DNA from: Petrimonas mucosa
Lineage (GTDB): Bacteria > Bacteroidota > Bacteroidia > Bacteroidales > Dysgonomonadaceae
Assembly (NCBI RefSeq): GCF_900095795.1
Contig: NZ_LT608328.1
Span: 606,001-670,000, forward strand
DNA: 64,000 nucleotides
Direction: 5' to 3'
The translations under genes were made by a program, and so were the position numbers. A model generated the notes under the pieces. It was not told the DNA's origin. It saw nothing but the letters and a program-made list of their open reading frames with translations, and ran no database searches. Shown piece after piece: positions 24,098 through 33,838 of this stretch (within the stretch, counting starts at the first letter, position 1; every line of letters starts with the position of its first letter).

Positions 24098-27000
24098 ATG
24101 AAAGAAAATAATCTGAATCATATGAAAATCATCAATCTCAAGAATATGAAGAACAACGGTCGGCTTGCATTATTCCTGTCTGTTCTCTTGCTGGTTCTCT
24201 CTTCGGGGAACGGCTACGCTCAACCTTCAGGATCGAGGCAAAGCACCGTACGTGTCACCGGAACAGTTACTTCGTCAGTCGACGGTGCCGAACTTCCGGG
24301 GGTATCAATTGTGATTAAAGGGACCACCACCGGTACGGTGACCGACTTGGATGGAAAGTATACCATTGATGTGCCTGATAATGGAACACTCCTCTTTTCC
24401 TATCTCGGATTCGAGACACAAGAGATTGCCGTGAATGGCAGGAGATCCATTAACGCGACATTGGTGGAGAGTGCCGAAGCACTCGATGAGCTTGTGGTTA
24501 CGGCTTTGGGTATCAGACGGGAGGAGAAATCGCTGGGATATGCAGTGGGTAAGATCGACGCCGAGGAACTCTCGAAGGTGGTCCATGAGAATCTTCTCAC
24601 CTCCATGGCCGGTAAGGTGACCGGTATTACCATCAATTCCACTGGAGGGACCGGATCTACCGTAAGCATGATCATCCGGGGGGCCACCTCCATGAGTACC
24701 GATAACCAGCCGTTGTTTGTGGTCGACGGGGTTCCCATGACCAGCTCGGTAAACAATGTGGGCGGTTTTGGCAGCGGCAACCTGGTCGACTACGGGAATG
24801 CCATCTCGGATATCGATCCGGAAAGCATCGAGAGCGTTTCCATCTTGAAAGGCCCCAGTGCTGCGGCTTTATACGGTACCCGGGCAGGAAACGGGGTGGT
24901 GCTCATCACCACCAAGAAGGCCGATCAGAAAGGCGGGATGAAGGTGGAGGTGGTTTCGAACACCGTCTTCGACATTCCGTCGAAATTCCTGGATGTACAG
25001 AACCGGTTTGCCTTCGGTGCCCGCAGCTATACCGACCAGACATTTGCCAGCGGGATCATTCCCCCTTACAATATCTCTGAAGTTGCAGGGGCCGGCCCTG
25101 AACTGAACAAGGGATACTGGCAGATACAGCCGTTTGCCCCGCTCGATGCCAACGGGGTGGCAATACCGACCGAACTGGTCTCCCATCCCGACAACTACAA
25201 AAACTTCATCAACAGCAGCGCCATCACCACCAACAACAGCGTGGCAATATCCAGCGTTACCGAGAGAGTAAGTTACAGGCTGGGGGTCTCCAACATGACG
25301 AACAGGGGACTGGTTCCCAACTCTGATCTCAACCGGAACAACCTGACCCTTTCCGCCACATCTGAAATGTTGAAGGGGTTCAGGGTCAGCGCCGATATCA
25401 ACTATACGCAAAATTGGGCAGACAACCGGCCTTCCACCCAGGAGCGGGGAGCCAATCCGCTGCAGTGGGCTGCCTGGACACCACCGAACGTCGATATCCG
25501 CAAGATGAAGGATTACAAGCTGGGCGGAAACGAGGTGCTCACCATCGGCGAGGGGTGGGAAAATCCCTATTTCCTTGCATACGGCATCAACAACCGGTTC
25601 AAACGGAACAGGCTGATCGGGAATATTTCGGCCACATGGGAGATCTCGCCACAGCTCAGCCTGATGGGCAGATATGCTATGAACAGGTCCGACGAGGTGA
25701 GGGAGACCAAGATCGATCCCGGCTACTCGGGAGAGCCCAACAATGGCGCTTATGGCATTGCAACCGGCGAAAGTACGGAAACGAACGTCGATGCACTGCT
25801 CTCCTACAAGAATCACTGGAGCGACTTCTCTCTCTCCTCTTCTGTCGGGGGGAATGTGCTGTATGCCAATTGGTCGAACGTCAGCAACTCTTCCAAACCC
25901 GGTTCAGGGTTGATCATCCCCTACCTCTATACGATCCAGAACATTGAGAATACTTCGCTCAACTACTCCAATGCCCGCTACGAAAGGGGTATCAACAGCG
26001 TTTATGCGATGGGTAACCTGGGATGGAGAGACATGATCTATCTCGATCTGACCGCGAGGAATGACTGGTCAAGTACCCTGCCATCCAACAACCGCTCCTA
26101 CTTCTACCCCTCCTCCTCCCTCAGTTTTATTCTGAACAACATGTTCGATATGGGCAGGCAGGTGGATCTCCTGAAAATCAGGGGCGGGGCAGCGCAGGTC
26201 GGGAACGATACCTCACCCTACAGCCTCTTTGCCACCTACTATGATGCAGGTCAGTGGGGCGATGCCATCCGGCTGGGAAAACCGGGAAACCTGCTGAATC
26301 CGGTGTTGCTCCCCGAAAAGGCAACTTCGTACGAGGTGGGGGTTGACCTGAAGATGTACCATAACCGGCTCCGGTTTGAAGGGACAATATACAGGAATGA
26401 TAACCGCAACCAGATACTGGGTGTTCCCCTGGCCGGGTCTACCGGTTTCAGCAGCATCAAGGTCAATGCGGGGCTATTACGTTCCAATGGCGTTGAGCTG
26501 ATGCTCGGCATTACACCCATACAAACCAAGGATTGGACCTGGGATCTGAGTGCCAATTTCACCAAAGACAGGACCTACCTGCTGGAGCTGTCCGAGGGGA
26601 CCGATTTTGTAGAGTTCTGGAACGAGGCCAGGGTGAAGAATGTGGCCTACGTGAAAAATGAGGAGCTGGGCAGGGACGGACTGATCGGCAACCTCTACAG
26701 CCGGAAGATATTGAGGGTGACCGACAAGAATTCTCCCTACTACAACTACCCCCTGCTGCCGGAGAACAGTGAGGATGCCGAATGGCAGGCCGAAGATGAT
26801 TATACCAAGGTGGGAAACTACAATCCCGACTTTATCATGGGATTCCAGACCACGATTTCCTACAAGAACCTGAGCCTGAGCATGACCTTCGACTGGCGGT
26901 CGGGTGGACAATATGTATCGCAAACCTGGCGCTACCTGACGGAAGGGGTTGTGTCGAATACCTGGTTAAATCAGCTTGTCATTCCGCCAGACGGACTGGG

Positions 27001-27556
27001 AGGAGAACCGAGCACTGCCCTGCGTGATTGGGTGGTAGCCAATGCAGATGCCCTGATCTTTTCCGATAACCCCAGACCAATTGGCGGTCCCACACCCGAA
27101 TTTGGCGGATTCTACAACGACTTCTACACCGGCATAGGGGCTTATGACGGCACCTTTGCCCCCGGTGTGTATGGCTATTACGACGAGAATGGCAATTTTG
27201 TCCTCATCAAGGAGAACCTGGGTAATGAAGGGACAGAGTTCAGACCATATGTGATGAGTTATCCGTGGGATATCGGTGAAGCCAACCTGTTCGATGCCGA
27301 CTATCTGAAGCTGAGGGAGATCTCGCTTAACTACCGGGTTCCCAGGCAAGCAGCACAAAAACTCGGAATCGAGGATCTCAACCTCTCCCTCTACAGCAGG
27401 AACATCATGATCTGGAGCAAAAATCCGGGGATGGGCATTGACCCTGAGCGGGCATATCAATCTTCAGGCAACGGGACATTTAAACAAGGGGTAGAACGAT
27501 TCAACGCCGAACCTTGGGTTGTTCCGGTAGGATTCAAAGTAAGTTTTTCTTTCTAA
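24098..27556 (+). CDS. SusC/RagA-family TonB-linked outer-membrane receptor
   Basis: A 1152-residue protein. After the signal peptide (about residues 18-42) comes a carboxypeptidase-D-like domain (VRVTGTVTSSVDGAELPGVSIVIKGTTTGTVTDLDGKY, about 51-125). Next are a TonB-box-like LDELVVTALGI, the plug domain (SMAGKVTGITINSTGG...VVDGVPM, about 165-275) and a long 22-strand-type barrel ending in aromatic VSFSF. It imports the locus substrate across the outer membrane with SusD. Internal ATGs at 24122 and 24146 could be the start; the signal peptide is intact in each case. SusD follows 13 bp later. Confidence 0.96.
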   Translation: MKENNLNHMKIINLKNMKNNGRLALFLSVLLLVLSSGNGYAQPSGSRQSTVRVTGTVTSSVDGAELPGVSIVIKGTTTGTVTDLDGKYTIDVPDNGTLLFSYLGFETQEIAVNGRRSINATLVESAEALDELVVTALGIRREEKSLGYAVGKIDAEELSKVVHENLLTSMAGKVTGITINSTGGTGSTVSMIIRGATSMSTDNQPLFVVDGVPMTSSVNNVGGFGSGNLVDYGNAISDIDPESIESVSILKGPSAAALYGTRAGNGVVLITTKKADQKGGMKVEVVSNTVFDIPSKFLDVQNRFAFGARSYTDQTFASGIIPPYNISEVAGAGPELNKGYWQIQPFAPLDANGVAIPTELVSHPDNYKNFINSSAITTNNSVAISSVTERVSYRLGVSNMTNRGLVPNSDLNRNNLTLSATSEMLKGFRVSADINYTQNWADNRPSTQERGANPLQWAAWTPPNVDIRKMKDYKLGGNEVLTIGEGWENPYFLAYGINNRFKRNRLIGNISATWEISPQLSLMGRYAMNRSDEVRETKIDPGYSGEPNNGAYGIATGESTETNVDALLSYKNHWSDFSLSSSVGGNVLYANWSNVSNSSKPGSGLIIPYLYTIQNIENTSLNYSNARYERGINSVYAMGNLGWRDMIYLDLTARNDWSSTLPSNNRSYFYPSSSLSFILNNMFDMGRQVDLLKIRGGAAQVGNDTSPYSLFATYYDAGQWGDAIRLGKPGNLLNPVLLPEKATSYEVGVDLKMYHNRLRFEGTIYRNDNRNQILGVPLAGSTGFSSIKVNAGLLRSNGVELMLGITPIQTKDWTWDLSANFTKDRTYLLELSEGTDFVEFWNEARVKNVAYVKNEELGRDGLIGNLYSRKILRVTDKNSPYYNYPLLPENSEDAEWQAEDDYTKVGNYNPDFIMGFQTTISYKNLSLSMTFDWRSGGQYVSQTWRYLTEGVVSNTWLNQLVIPPDGLGGEPSTALRDWVVANADALIFSDNPRPIGGPTPEFGGFYNDFYTGIGAYDGTFAPGVYGYYDENGNFVLIKENLGNEGTEFRPYVMSYPWDIGEANLFDADYLKLREISLNYRVPRQAAQKLGIEDLNLSLYSRNIMIWSKNPGMGIDPERAYQSSGNGTFKQGVERFNAEPWVVPVGFKVSFSF

Positions 27557-27569
27557 ACGAGAATAAATC

Positions 27570-29225
27570 ATGGATAAGTTTATAAAACGTTTTACCGTAG
27601 CGCTAACAATGGTAGCTCTCCTTGTTTCCTCCTGCAAGGATCTGGATGAGCTGAATATCAACCCCAACGGTGTTGATCCTGCCATTGCAGACCTCAACTT
27701 TCTGTTGCCTACTGTGCAGACCCAAACGGGACAGACAATATATAACATCGGTTTCGGAACATTCGCCGGCGTAATGCAGCACACGCAACATACCGGATGG
27801 GCCGGAGGGCATAACAACTATGAGTGGAACAGCCTTTCTCACAGCTGGAACGGTTATTACAGTATTCTGATGAACAACAACGAATACTTTAACAAATCGG
27901 TCAAGGAGGGTAATGCCTTCCACGAAGGAGTGGCCCGGATCATGAGGGCTTATCTCTTTGGCCTGATAACCGATATCTGGGGAGATGCACCCTACAGGGA
28001 TGCCCTGAAGGCCGAGTATGGTGCCGAATATTTCAGACCGGTGTTCGATCCGCAGCAGGAGATCTACCAGGGGATACTGGCCGACCTGGATACAGCCAAT
28101 ACCCTGCTTTCCAAAAGTGCAAGCGAATACAGAAACATCGTACCCAAACAGGATGTGGTTTATAAGGGGGATGTCTCGAAATGGAGAAAATTTGCCAACT
28201 CCCTCGCCCTGCGCTACTACATGAGGTTGCAGGCGAAGGAACCCCAGTTCGCCGAGGCGGGTGTCAGGAGGATTGCGGAAAACCCGTCACAATATCCGGT
28301 GATAACCGTTGCCGGCGATGATGCAACCATCAGTTTCCCGGGGACTTCGGAAAGTGTTTCCAATCCGTTGAATACGGTTTACGATACCGATCCCGCCGGG
28401 GCCTATATGAGGGTGAAGCTGGCAAAGACATTGGTGGATGTGCTGAGGGATTACGACGATCCGCGACTGGAGGTATGGGCCGACAAGATTGAGATACCGC
28501 TGGTGCTGGTTCAAGGTACCGAAGTGGACCGGATCGTGGATGGGAAGCGTGAGGTCTCGCAGGATGTGGTGACCGCCTTCGAAGAGACCAATGAGATGGA
28601 GGTCGATTTCCATCCGGAATATGCCGGTGTACCGGTCTCCCATTCCAGGGTGCAGATCTTCAACATGAACAATGCGAACTCCGCCCAAGGTACGGTAAAT
28701 CCGCATGCGTCGCACCTGAACAGCAGATATAGGAAGACAACCGATCCTCTCGTATTGATGAGGTTGATTTCTGCTTGCGAAACCAATCTGATTCTCGCCG
28801 AAGCGGCCTATCGCGGATGGATTTCAGGAGATCCCGCCCAATATTATGCCGATGGCGTGAGGGAGTCGCTCAACGCCTGGGGGGTAGGCAGCGAGTTTGA
28901 TGACTATATCGGTCGCGTGCCATACGACGGACTGGAGAGCATCATTGAACAAAAATGGATTGCCAGCTGGACAACGGCACACGAAGCATGGTTCGACTGG
29001 AGAAGGACCGGATTGCCCGACCTGAAGACGGGGCCATCAGCCATACGTCCCGTACTGCCAATCCGTTGGTACTACCACACCAACGATGAGGTGGAGAAGA
29101 ACAGGGTAAATGCGGAGGCAGCCATTGAAAGACTGGAGAGTACCCCATATGTGGGTACCGATCCTACCAAGAACAGTGCCTGGTCGCGAATGTGGCTCCT
29201 CCAGGGAACCGGAAAGCCATATTGA
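27570..29225 (+). CDS. SusD/RagB-family substrate-binding lipoprotein
   Basis: A 551-residue surface lipoprotein (LVSSC, Cys22) that caps the SusC barrel and binds the glycan. It belongs to the SusD-like_2 type, with LDELNINPNGVDPAIADLNFLLPTVQ at the N-terminus, RIMRAYLFGLITDIWGDAPYRDAL (TPR-like helices) near 125-150, and EQKWIASWTTAHEAWFDWRRTGLP near the C-terminus. It directly follows susC. Expression of the pair relative to downstream genes may be limited by the inverted repeat at 29252-29289. Confidence 0.95.
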   Translation: MDKFIKRFTVALTMVALLVSSCKDLDELNINPNGVDPAIADLNFLLPTVQTQTGQTIYNIGFGTFAGVMQHTQHTGWAGGHNNYEWNSLSHSWNGYYSILMNNNEYFNKSVKEGNAFHEGVARIMRAYLFGLITDIWGDAPYRDALKAEYGAEYFRPVFDPQQEIYQGILADLDTANTLLSKSASEYRNIVPKQDVVYKGDVSKWRKFANSLALRYYMRLQAKEPQFAEAGVRRIAENPSQYPVITVAGDDATISFPGTSESVSNPLNTVYDTDPAGAYMRVKLAKTLVDVLRDYDDPRLEVWADKIEIPLVLVQGTEVDRIVDGKREVSQDVVTAFEETNEMEVDFHPEYAGVPVSHSRVQIFNMNNANSAQGTVNPHASHLNSRYRKTTDPLVLMRLISACETNLILAEAAYRGWISGDPAQYYADGVRESLNAWGVGSEFDDYIGRVPYDGLESIIEQKWIASWTTAHEAWFDWRRTGLPDLKTGPSAIRPVLPIRWYYHTNDEVEKNRVNAEAAIERLESTPYVGTDPTKNSAWSRMWLLQGTGKPY

Positions 29226-29251
29226 TACTGCGTCAATAAAAAACTCAATTT

Positions 29252-29289
29252 TCGCAAGAATCGGGCAAACGGGTCGCAAAATCTTGCGA
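29252..29289 (+). repeat. Inverted repeat after susD
   Basis: TCGCAAGA (29252-29259) and TCTTGCGA (29282-29289) form a perfect 8-bp stem with a 22-nt loop, followed by GATTTG. It lies between susD and the next gene and could act as an attenuating or mRNA-end hairpin that keeps SusC/D levels above those of the enzymes. Confidence 0.45.
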
Positions 29290-29312
29290 GATTTGAATAA
29301 CAGAGTGTCAGA

Positions 29313-31499
29313 ATGAAAAAAATTACGTTTATAGCTATTTCGTTTCTTGTTCTGGTTGCATGCAGGCCCACCGGAAAGGGTGGGTCTGAGATGCCGGTGA
29401 AGGATGAACCGTATCTCACCTCTGTCCCGGTCAAATTCAGCATATCGCCCAAATGGACCGGAACTGGGCTGAAGAGGGTGGTGGTGAACGGAGACAATAG
29501 CCTGTTTGTGTTGACCGACAAGGGGGTATTCCGGGATTTTCCCGGGGAGGTGATCTCAAAGGATCTGATGTACAGTTCGCTTGCCGATAAGATCCCCGTA
29601 GACATCACGGTACAGGAGGAGACCGGTTATCTCTATTACCTTTATGGCGACCGCTACCTGACAAACATGCATGCGGGGAAGATCTGCGGGAAGTTTCCCG
29701 AAAACCTCTACTCCCGTTTTGCTGTCAACAGAATCGGGGAGGTGCTTTTGCTTGGAGATGGTGCATGCGCACTATATCGCGGCAGCGATAAGTTGACGGA
29801 GATTGAGCTGCCAGACGACAGTTTCATCGATCTTCTGGTCGGAGAGGGCCGTTTTTACCTGTTGTCGCCTACAACTGTTTATAGGTTGGATGATCACCAA
29901 TGGAATCCCGTCCACCGGGGTGAGGGCATCACCGCCATGGCTGTTGCCGGAGAGCGGATAATCGTGGGAACGACCGACGGATTTTACGAGATCGACGATA
30001 AAGGAATGGTGGTCTTGCAGAGGAACAACCGGTTGCCAGTTCCGGAAATCAACAAGGTGATTTCTGACAGCGGACGACACTGGTTTGCAACACACGGTGG
30101 CGCATACTACAAGGAGGGGGAGACGATCCGTTACTTTTCTGCCGAGCGCTGGCTCGATCAGGACAGTGTGATCGATATGGCTCTTGACCGTTCAGGGAAT
30201 GCCTATCTGCTTACTCCTACCGGAGTGAACAAGATCCTTTTCAAGAGGGAGACATTGGCCGAAAAGGCCGACTTTCTGCAGGAGAAACTCCGAAAATATC
30301 ACCTGAGATTCGGTTTTTCCGCCGAAGCGCGGTTGCTCGACCCGGAAGATCCTACAACGATCAGGCTGGAGGATAGCGATAACGACGGCCTTTGGACATC
30401 CTTTTACCTGGGAAGCCAGGCTTTCCGGTATGCCGTGACGAAGGAGGAGAGCGCCAGACAGTATGTATGGGAGTCGTTCGAGCCCTACGAACGGCTGTTG
30501 GTTATCCATCCCATTACAGGATTCTCGGGAAGAACATTCGAGCGGACCGGATATATTGCCGGGGATACCGTTCCATGGAGGCCTGCCATCGATCCCGATT
30601 GGTGGTGGAAGGGGACTACCAGTACCGATGAATTTGTGGGCTATATCTTCGTGGCATCCGTCATCGATCAGTTCGTTGCCGAGACTCCGGAAGAGAAGAG
30701 AAGGGTAGCCGATTATATCGATGCCATCATGACCCATATCATATCCAACGACTACTACTTCCTGGATTATGACGGCAAACCCACATTGTGGGGAAGATGG
30801 AATCCCGATTATGTAAACTCTTTTGCCGAGACGCAGTTCGACAGGAGACTGAACAGCACGCTGACGATTGCAGGTCTGCAACTGGCCTACAAGCTGACAA
30901 GGAAAGAGATATATAAGCGGGAGGCGTTCCGTATGATGGAAGAGCATGGCTATCTGGAGAACATGAAGATCCCGATGAAGAATATCCGGTTTACCCCGGG
31001 ATTCCAGCACCAGGGAATAACCATGGGACAGGACTGGAACCACTCGGACGACGAGATGGCGTTTCTGACCTATTGGGTATTGTACCATTACGCCTTTGAC
31101 GATACCCTCAGGGAGGAGTATGCGGAGATGATCAACGATCATTGGGAGATCGAGAAGCCGGAGCGGAATGCGCTATGGAACCTGTTGACCTACGGCACTT
31201 CGGGCGAGATCGACCTGGAATCGGTAATCTGGTATCTGCGCGAATTTCCGGCGGATACCCGCAGATACAAGGTCCGCAACTCCCACCGGAGGGACCTCGA
31301 TTTTCTGCCGAAAGACTCGGTGGAGAATTTCAGGGAACAGTCGACACGGAAGTTGCTTCCCAAGAGCGAGCGACCGATGAACCGGCACAATGCCAACGAG
31401 TTTCAACTGGATAGTGACCGGGCAAGCAACCGGATCCTGGCGGGGGACGAGTATCTTCTTCCCTACTGGATGGCCCGCTATCTGGGTGTTGTAGAGTGA
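29313..31499 (+). CDS. Uncharacterised lipoprotein, propeller-like N-terminus with helical C-terminal domain
   Basis: A 728-residue lipoprotein (LVLVAC, Cys17). Residues 40-310 show repeated short beta motifs with ...GLKRVVVNGDNSLFVLTDKGVF, RIIVGTTDGFYEIDDKGMVVL and RHWFATHGGAYYKEGETIRYF, as in two-component-sensor-type beta-propellers. Residues 330-728 contain WTSFYLGSQAFRYAVTKEESARQYVWES, HPITGFSGRTFERTGYIAGDTVPW and DWNHSDDEMAFLTYWVLYHYA, suggestive of an (alpha/alpha) toroid as in some glycosidases and lyases. I know no named family with this pairing. It sits directly after SusC/D, so it is probably a surface or periplasmic enzyme or binding protein. Confidence 0.75.
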   Translation: MKKITFIAISFLVLVACRPTGKGGSEMPVKDEPYLTSVPVKFSISPKWTGTGLKRVVVNGDNSLFVLTDKGVFRDFPGEVISKDLMYSSLADKIPVDITVQEETGYLYYLYGDRYLTNMHAGKICGKFPENLYSRFAVNRIGEVLLLGDGACALYRGSDKLTEIELPDDSFIDLLVGEGRFYLLSPTTVYRLDDHQWNPVHRGEGITAMAVAGERIIVGTTDGFYEIDDKGMVVLQRNNRLPVPEINKVISDSGRHWFATHGGAYYKEGETIRYFSAERWLDQDSVIDMALDRSGNAYLLTPTGVNKILFKRETLAEKADFLQEKLRKYHLRFGFSAEARLLDPEDPTTIRLEDSDNDGLWTSFYLGSQAFRYAVTKEESARQYVWESFEPYERLLVIHPITGFSGRTFERTGYIAGDTVPWRPAIDPDWWWKGTTSTDEFVGYIFVASVIDQFVAETPEEKRRVADYIDAIMTHIISNDYYFLDYDGKPTLWGRWNPDYVNSFAETQFDRRLNSTLTIAGLQLAYKLTRKEIYKREAFRMMEEHGYLENMKIPMKNIRFTPGFQHQGITMGQDWNHSDDEMAFLTYWVLYHYAFDDTLREEYAEMINDHWEIEKPERNALWNLLTYGTSGEIDLESVIWYLREFPADTRRYKVRNSHRRDLDFLPKDSVENFREQSTRKLLPKSERPMNRHNANEFQLDSDRASNRILAGDEYLLPYWMARYLGVVE

Positions 31500-31527
31500 T
31501 GAGATTCTATTTTAATTTGATTCAACA

Positions 31528-32892
31528 ATGAAAAACAAGCAGAGACTATTTTGGGTAATCCTTATCCTTCTTTCATTCCCGGTTGGCTATGCCCAACAGG
31601 GAGTGACCCCCGAAACGGCGTTGATGCACTATCTGAATAACAACGATCACACCTACGCCTGGGAGGTGCGTGAAAGATTTCAGATAAATGATGTGGAGGC
31701 CTATTCGGTGCTGTTCATCTCGCAAAAGTGGCAAAAGATGCTCTGGAAGCATGAGATGATTATCTTTGTACCTCAAGCCGTGGCTCACGATGGCGCACTT
31801 CTCTTCATTACCGGTGGTTCACTCCGTAATGGGATTCCCAATTTGGTAAACAAGAACGAGGAGACGGTGCAGTTTATGGCCGAACTGGCCCGGCGGAACA
31901 GTGCTGTTACCGTTTTGCTCCATCAGGTGCCAAACCAGCCCCTGTATGACGGATTAACGGAAGATGCACTGATCTCCTACACGCTGAACGAGTATAAGAA
32001 AGATGGCGATTACTCCTGGCCGTTACTTTTCCCGATGACAAAGAGTGCCATCAGGGCATTGGACGTGGTACAGGCTTTCTCGTCCGAACAGCTGGGACGG
32101 GAGATCAGCCGGTTTGTCGTTTCGGGAGCCTCCAAACGGGGATGGACCACCTGGCTATCGGCTGCCACGGAAGATAGTCGGATCGTTGCCATTGCCCCCA
32201 TGGTTATCGACATGCTGAATATGCCGGCTACCCTGGAGTATCAGAAGGAGATGTATGGAGGGTATAGCGAACAGATTCAGGATTACGTGGATCTTGAGAT
32301 TCCGCAGTCGATCACCAGCAGCTTCGGAGATGCGGTAGTCAAGATGATCGATCCCTACTCCTACCGCGAGAAGCTGAAGTTGCCGAAACTGATTATCTTG
32401 GGGAGTAACGATCCTTACTGGACCGTTGATGCGGTGAAGCATTATATCGATGAGATTCCGGGACACAACCTGCTGCACTATGTGGCCAACGCCGGTCATG
32501 AACTTGGGGACAGAAAACAGGCCATCGCCGCCCTGGGTGCCTTTTTTGCACTGAACCTTAAAGGAGCTGCCCTGCCGGACTGTTCTTGGAGGCTGCACCA
32601 GGGGAGACGGAGTGTTGAGCTGGAGGTGAAAGGCAGCCCGGGTGAACTGGTGGGTGCCCGGTTATGGACCACCACATCCGAGAGCAGGGACTTCCGGAAA
32701 TCCATATGGAGTGGGGAGGAGATTAAACCCGACCCGAAAGATCCCTCCACGGTGAAGGTACGTTTGCAATATCCGAAAAAGGGCTATTCCGCCTTCTATG
32801 TCGATCTGCTCTATTCCAGTCCCAACGGCGGGGAATATTCGGTAAGCACGAGAACCTTCGTGGCGGGAGAAAAGCAGGTATTTGAAAAATAG
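31528..32892 (+). CDS. PhoPQ-activated pathogenicity-related (PqaA-type) serine hydrolase
   Basis: A 454-residue secreted protein (signal peptide 1-22, VGYAQ). It matches the PhoPQ_related alpha/beta-hydrolase family: LMHYLNNNDHTYAWEV at the N-terminus, ALLFITGGSLRN near residue 90, the nucleophile Ser202 in VSGASKRGWTTW, LIILGSNDPYWTVDA (acid) and YVANAGHELG (His). Characterised members are few and the substrate is unknown. Within this locus it may remove ester groups from the glycan or lipid part of the substrate; this is an inference from context. Confidence 0.88.
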   Translation: MKNKQRLFWVILILLSFPVGYAQQGVTPETALMHYLNNNDHTYAWEVRERFQINDVEAYSVLFISQKWQKMLWKHEMIIFVPQAVAHDGALLFITGGSLRNGIPNLVNKNEETVQFMAELARRNSAVTVLLHQVPNQPLYDGLTEDALISYTLNEYKKDGDYSWPLLFPMTKSAIRALDVVQAFSSEQLGREISRFVVSGASKRGWTTWLSAATEDSRIVAIAPMVIDMLNMPATLEYQKEMYGGYSEQIQDYVDLEIPQSITSSFGDAVVKMIDPYSYREKLKLPKLIILGSNDPYWTVDAVKHYIDEIPGHNLLHYVANAGHELGDRKQAIAALGAFFALNLKGAALPDCSWRLHQGRRSVELEVKGSPGELVGARLWTTTSESRDFRKSIWSGEEIKPDPKDPSTVKVRLQYPKKGYSAFYVDLLYSSPNGGEYSVSTRTFVAGEKQVFEK

Positions 32893-32905
32893 CTTTAGAG
32901 ACAAT

Positions 32906-33838
32906 ATGAAAACAGGAACCGTTTGTTTACTGATGTTGATTTTTTGTGGCATGAAAGTGCAGGGTCAGACGCTGGCTGAAAGGCTGGGGTATTCACGCAA
33001 CGACAGGATACTGATTATCAACAACGACGATGCCGGCATGTGTCATGCGGCCAACAAGGCTACCATGGAGGGGATGGAGAGGGGATTGATCAGCTCCTCC
33101 ACCATCATGACCCCCTGCCCGTGGTACAACGAGATTGCCGCCTATGCCGCTGCCCATCCCGAAAAGGGGTTCGGGGTGCACCTCACCCTCACCTCGGAAT
33201 GGAAGAACTACCGCTGGGGCACGGTGGCTCCCCGCAACGAGGTGCCTGGTCTGTACGATGGAGAGGGCTATATGTGGAAGGGGGTATTGGAGGTGTATGG
33301 TGCCTCCACTCCTCAAGAGGCGCTGATTGAAGGTCGGGCCCAGATCCGGAAGGCGCTGGAGAGCGGCATTCCTATAACCCACATCGACTCCCATATGGGA
33401 ACCTACCAATATTCTCCCGAATATATGAAGGTCTATATCCAGCTGGCCAAAGAGTTTGATCTCCCCTTGCGGATGCCGTCAAAAACGACCCTTGACAACC
33501 TGGGAGCCCCCGATTTCAGGGAGGTTTGCCGCAAGGAGGGAATTATCCACCCCGATTATTTCATTCACGAAGAGCTGGAGGAGTACTCGACGGAGAATGT
33601 GGCCGAATTCTGGACAAACTATATCCGAAACCTGAAACCGGGAGTGACCGAGATCTACGTGCATGCGTCGGCCGAGGGTGAGGAGATACGTTCTATCACC
33701 AATTCGGCCGCAAAGCGGATCCGGGAGCTGGAATTCTTCACCAGCGACGATCTGAAGAGGTTGATTGAGGAGGAGGGGATTATCGTGATCAGTTACCGCC
33801 CCTTGCTGGAGTTGCAGAGAAAGCGGGAAAAACAATGA
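32906..33838 (+). CDS. YdjC/ChbG-family carbohydrate deacetylase, secreted
   Basis: A 310-residue protein from ATG 32906 (a TTG at 32882 overlaps the previous gene). A signal peptide (1-20, MKVQG) precedes the catalytic domain. Metal-binding features of the YdjC/ChbG fold are NNDDAGMCHAAN (Asp41, Asp42), FGVHLTLTSEW and ITHIDSHMG. ChbG removes an N-acetyl group from chitooligosaccharides; members with a signal peptide act outside the cytoplasm. The stop codon overlaps the next ATG by 4 bp, which indicates coupled translation with the ceramidase/phosphoesterase fusion. Confidence 0.88.
   Translation: MKTGTVCLLMLIFCGMKVQGQTLAERLGYSRNDRILIINNDDAGMCHAANKATMEGMERGLISSSTIMTPCPWYNEIAAYAAAHPEKGFGVHLTLTSEWKNYRWGTVAPRNEVPGLYDGEGYMWKGVLEVYGASTPQEALIEGRAQIRKALESGIPITHIDSHMGTYQYSPEYMKVYIQLAKEFDLPLRMPSKTTLDNLGAPDFREVCRKEGIIHPDYFIHEELEEYSTENVAEFWTNYIRNLKPGVTEIYVHASAEGEEIRSITNSAAKRIRELEFFTSDDLKRLIEEEGIIVISYRPLLELQRKREKQ

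Noticed and set aside
24869..25816. A 315-codon antisense frame within susC
   Set aside because: It lies fully inside the SusC gene, has no recognisable domain and no promoter.
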